From JAFGVL01 sp964546015 (GTDB taxonomy: Bacteria; Bacteroidota; Bacteroidia; Bacteroidales; Paludibacteraceae), in the NCBI GenBank assembly GCA_964546015.1, contig CAZJHO010000002.1, positions 248,001 to 312,000 of the forward strand: a stretch of DNA of 64,000 nt, written 5' to 3'. Below, in pieces: positions 63,266 through 64,000 of the stretch. Within the stretch, counting starts at the first letter, position 1. The number at the start of each line of letters is the position of its first letter. A model generated the notes under the pieces. That model was not told the origin of the DNA. It worked only from the letters and a program-made list of their open reading frames with translations, and made no database searches. Position numbers and translations under genes: made by a program.

Positions 63266-64000
63266 TTAATCTTTAATACAGCGTACAGAAAGACCATACT
63301 TATTATCATAGGCATACCTGCTCACCGTGCTTTCATTATAATACAAGTATCGGTACCAGATACTAGTTAAATTTTGCACGGTAGAAGACCACCAACATCC
63401 TCTTTTTTCTTCGTAATCGAATGAACCTGTGTAATAACGCAGTCCACTAGGAAGAGCTGTAAATCCGTAATCATTAGTTCCATTGCCTGAATGATACCAT
63501 CCTGTTGTAGATTTTAGTTTTGTCCCTGCTATACTTTCTCCCCCTAAATGATTGGTTAATGAAGTCCAATCGGCATCGGTGGGCACGTGCCAGCCACTTG
63601 GGCATAAGTTCCCGGTATTTACTGTATACCAATTGTAAAGTTTTCCATAAAGATTTTCATATGTTAATGAATCATTCAAATACCAGCAATAAGCACCAGT
63701 TGTTAAACTATTCCAAGAAGTATTATCTGTTACTTTGGGAATGGCTGTTCCATTGTTGTATTTTGTAGTTTTTAAATTTTCCTGCATCCACCATTGGGTT
63801 CCGATTTTTACAGTAGTATAAATATTTCCGTCAATATCGCTTACTGTGCTAAAATCACTTGGAGTATTTATTGTTGTGAAACAAATTTCGTTTCCGTATA
63901 CTGTGCCTGCACTATTAGTTGCATAAGCTCTCATATAATAGGTTGTGTTTGGTGTTAAATCGGTCATGCTACTCGTGAAGATTCCCGCACCTGTATCATC
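63266..64000 (-). CDS. FISUMP protein, 5' end beyond the window
   Basis: The open frame runs from the stop at 63266 to the window edge (about 244 residues visible). It starts inside a fibronectin-like repeat ('DLTPNTTYYMRAYATNSAGTVYGNEICF') and continues into a complete FISUMP domain ('TTVKIGTQWWMQENLKTTKYNNGT', 'CWYLNDSLTYENLYGKLYNWYTV', 'CPSGWHVPTDADWTSLTNHLGGESIAG', 'YGLSVRCIKD'). It ends directly after the FISUMP domain, without a C-terminal sorting domain. It is a paralogue of the gene at 61193 in tandem on the same strand, 70 nt apart; both may be one operon or recent duplicates. Confidence 0.87.
   Translation of the reverse strand, partial: DDTGAGIFTSSMTDLTPNTTYYMRAYATNSAGTVYGNEICFTTINTPSDFSTVSDIDGNIYTTVKIGTQWWMQENLKTTKYNNGTAIPKVTDNTSWNSLTTGAYCWYLNDSLTYENLYGKLYNWYTVNTGNLCPSGWHVPTDADWTSLTNHLGGESIAGTKLKSTTGWYHSGNGTNDYGFTALPSGLRYYTGSFDYEEKRGCWWSSTVQNLTSIWYRYLYYNESTVSRYAYDNKYGLSVRCIKD

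Noticed and set aside
1..64000. CRISPR arrays, toxin-antitoxin pairs, restriction-modification or phage genes
   Set aside because: No regularly spaced repeats and no recognisable proteins of these kinds were found in the window.

Overview
The window looks like a chromosomal segment of a low-GC member of the Bacteroidota, most likely order Bacteroidales. Evidence: several promoters fit the phylum-specific form TTTG-N19/20-TAnnTTTG (ddh, tRNA-Cys, rho, and a near match at a universal stress gene), with no clear Shine-Dalgarno sites; type IX secretion (T9SS) sorting domains; FISUMP-type surface proteins; a DUF4270 lipoprotein; a Bat 'aerotolerance' operon; an OtsA-OtsB fusion next to a GH15 gene; and a short GT5 glycogen synthase. 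Genus cannot be resolved by reading alone.

Layout. 1-1.7 kb: the 3' end of an unknown gene, diaminopimelate dehydrogenase (ddh) and tRNA-Cys. 1.9-7.1 kb: an oxidative/nitrosative stress block on the minus strand, with a cysteine-free PerR-like regulator, katG and a bacterioferritin in one tight operon, then a DUF438/hemerythrin/PAS protein with a DUF1858 partner. 7.1-12.4 kb: a loosely packed accessory stretch (two methyltransferases, a GNAT acetyltransferase, a LamG/T9SS surface protein framed by inverted repeats, a broken universal stress gene). 12.4-14.1 kb: crcB behind a fluoride riboswitch, and hemW. 14.2-21.15 kb: a segment bounded by a 40-nt tRNA-Pro 3' fragment and the intact tRNA-Pro, carrying a KamA-like radical SAM protein, two RRM proteins, a nitronate monooxygenase-like enzyme, a DEAD-box helicase, a small unknown protein and a cold-shock-domain protein. 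21.3-24.6 kb: a Nif3-like and zinc-ribbon pair, then a very AT-rich region with TGTAAAT repeats in front of an XRE regulator. 24.6-33.6 kb: sugar nucleotide, trehalose and glycogen genes (galE, nucleotidyltransferase, a frameshifted GH15, otsAB, pgm, a GT5 synthase). 33.6-41.1 kb: DUF4270 lipoprotein, an orphan substrate-binding lipoprotein, a universal stress protein, a TPR protein and gyrA. 41.2-45.5 kb: an ATPase fragment, ispE, gltX, tRNA-Lys and an aminotransferase. 45.5-53.7 kb: clpC and the Bat operon. 53.7-60.8 kb: a LysM/periplasmic-binding protein, transketolase, a Usp-like protein, rho and a small secreted protein. 60.83-61.15 kb: an internally deleted IS3-family remnant. 61.2-64 kb: two FISUMP paralogues, the second running off the window.

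Functional links. The stress genes (perR-katG-bfr, DUF438/DUF1858, several Usp proteins, Bat, clpC) suit an anaerobe or microaerobe that meets oxygen and NO. The sugar genes link glucose-1-phosphate (pgm), UDP-sugars (nucleotidyltransferase, galE), trehalose (otsAB) and glycogen (GT5). The 14.2-21.1 kb segment concentrates RNA-binding and RNA-remodelling proteins and is the most suggestive candidate for an acquired unit, though it has no integrase. Gene fragments (UspA, AAA ATPase, IS3, GH15) show ongoing decay.
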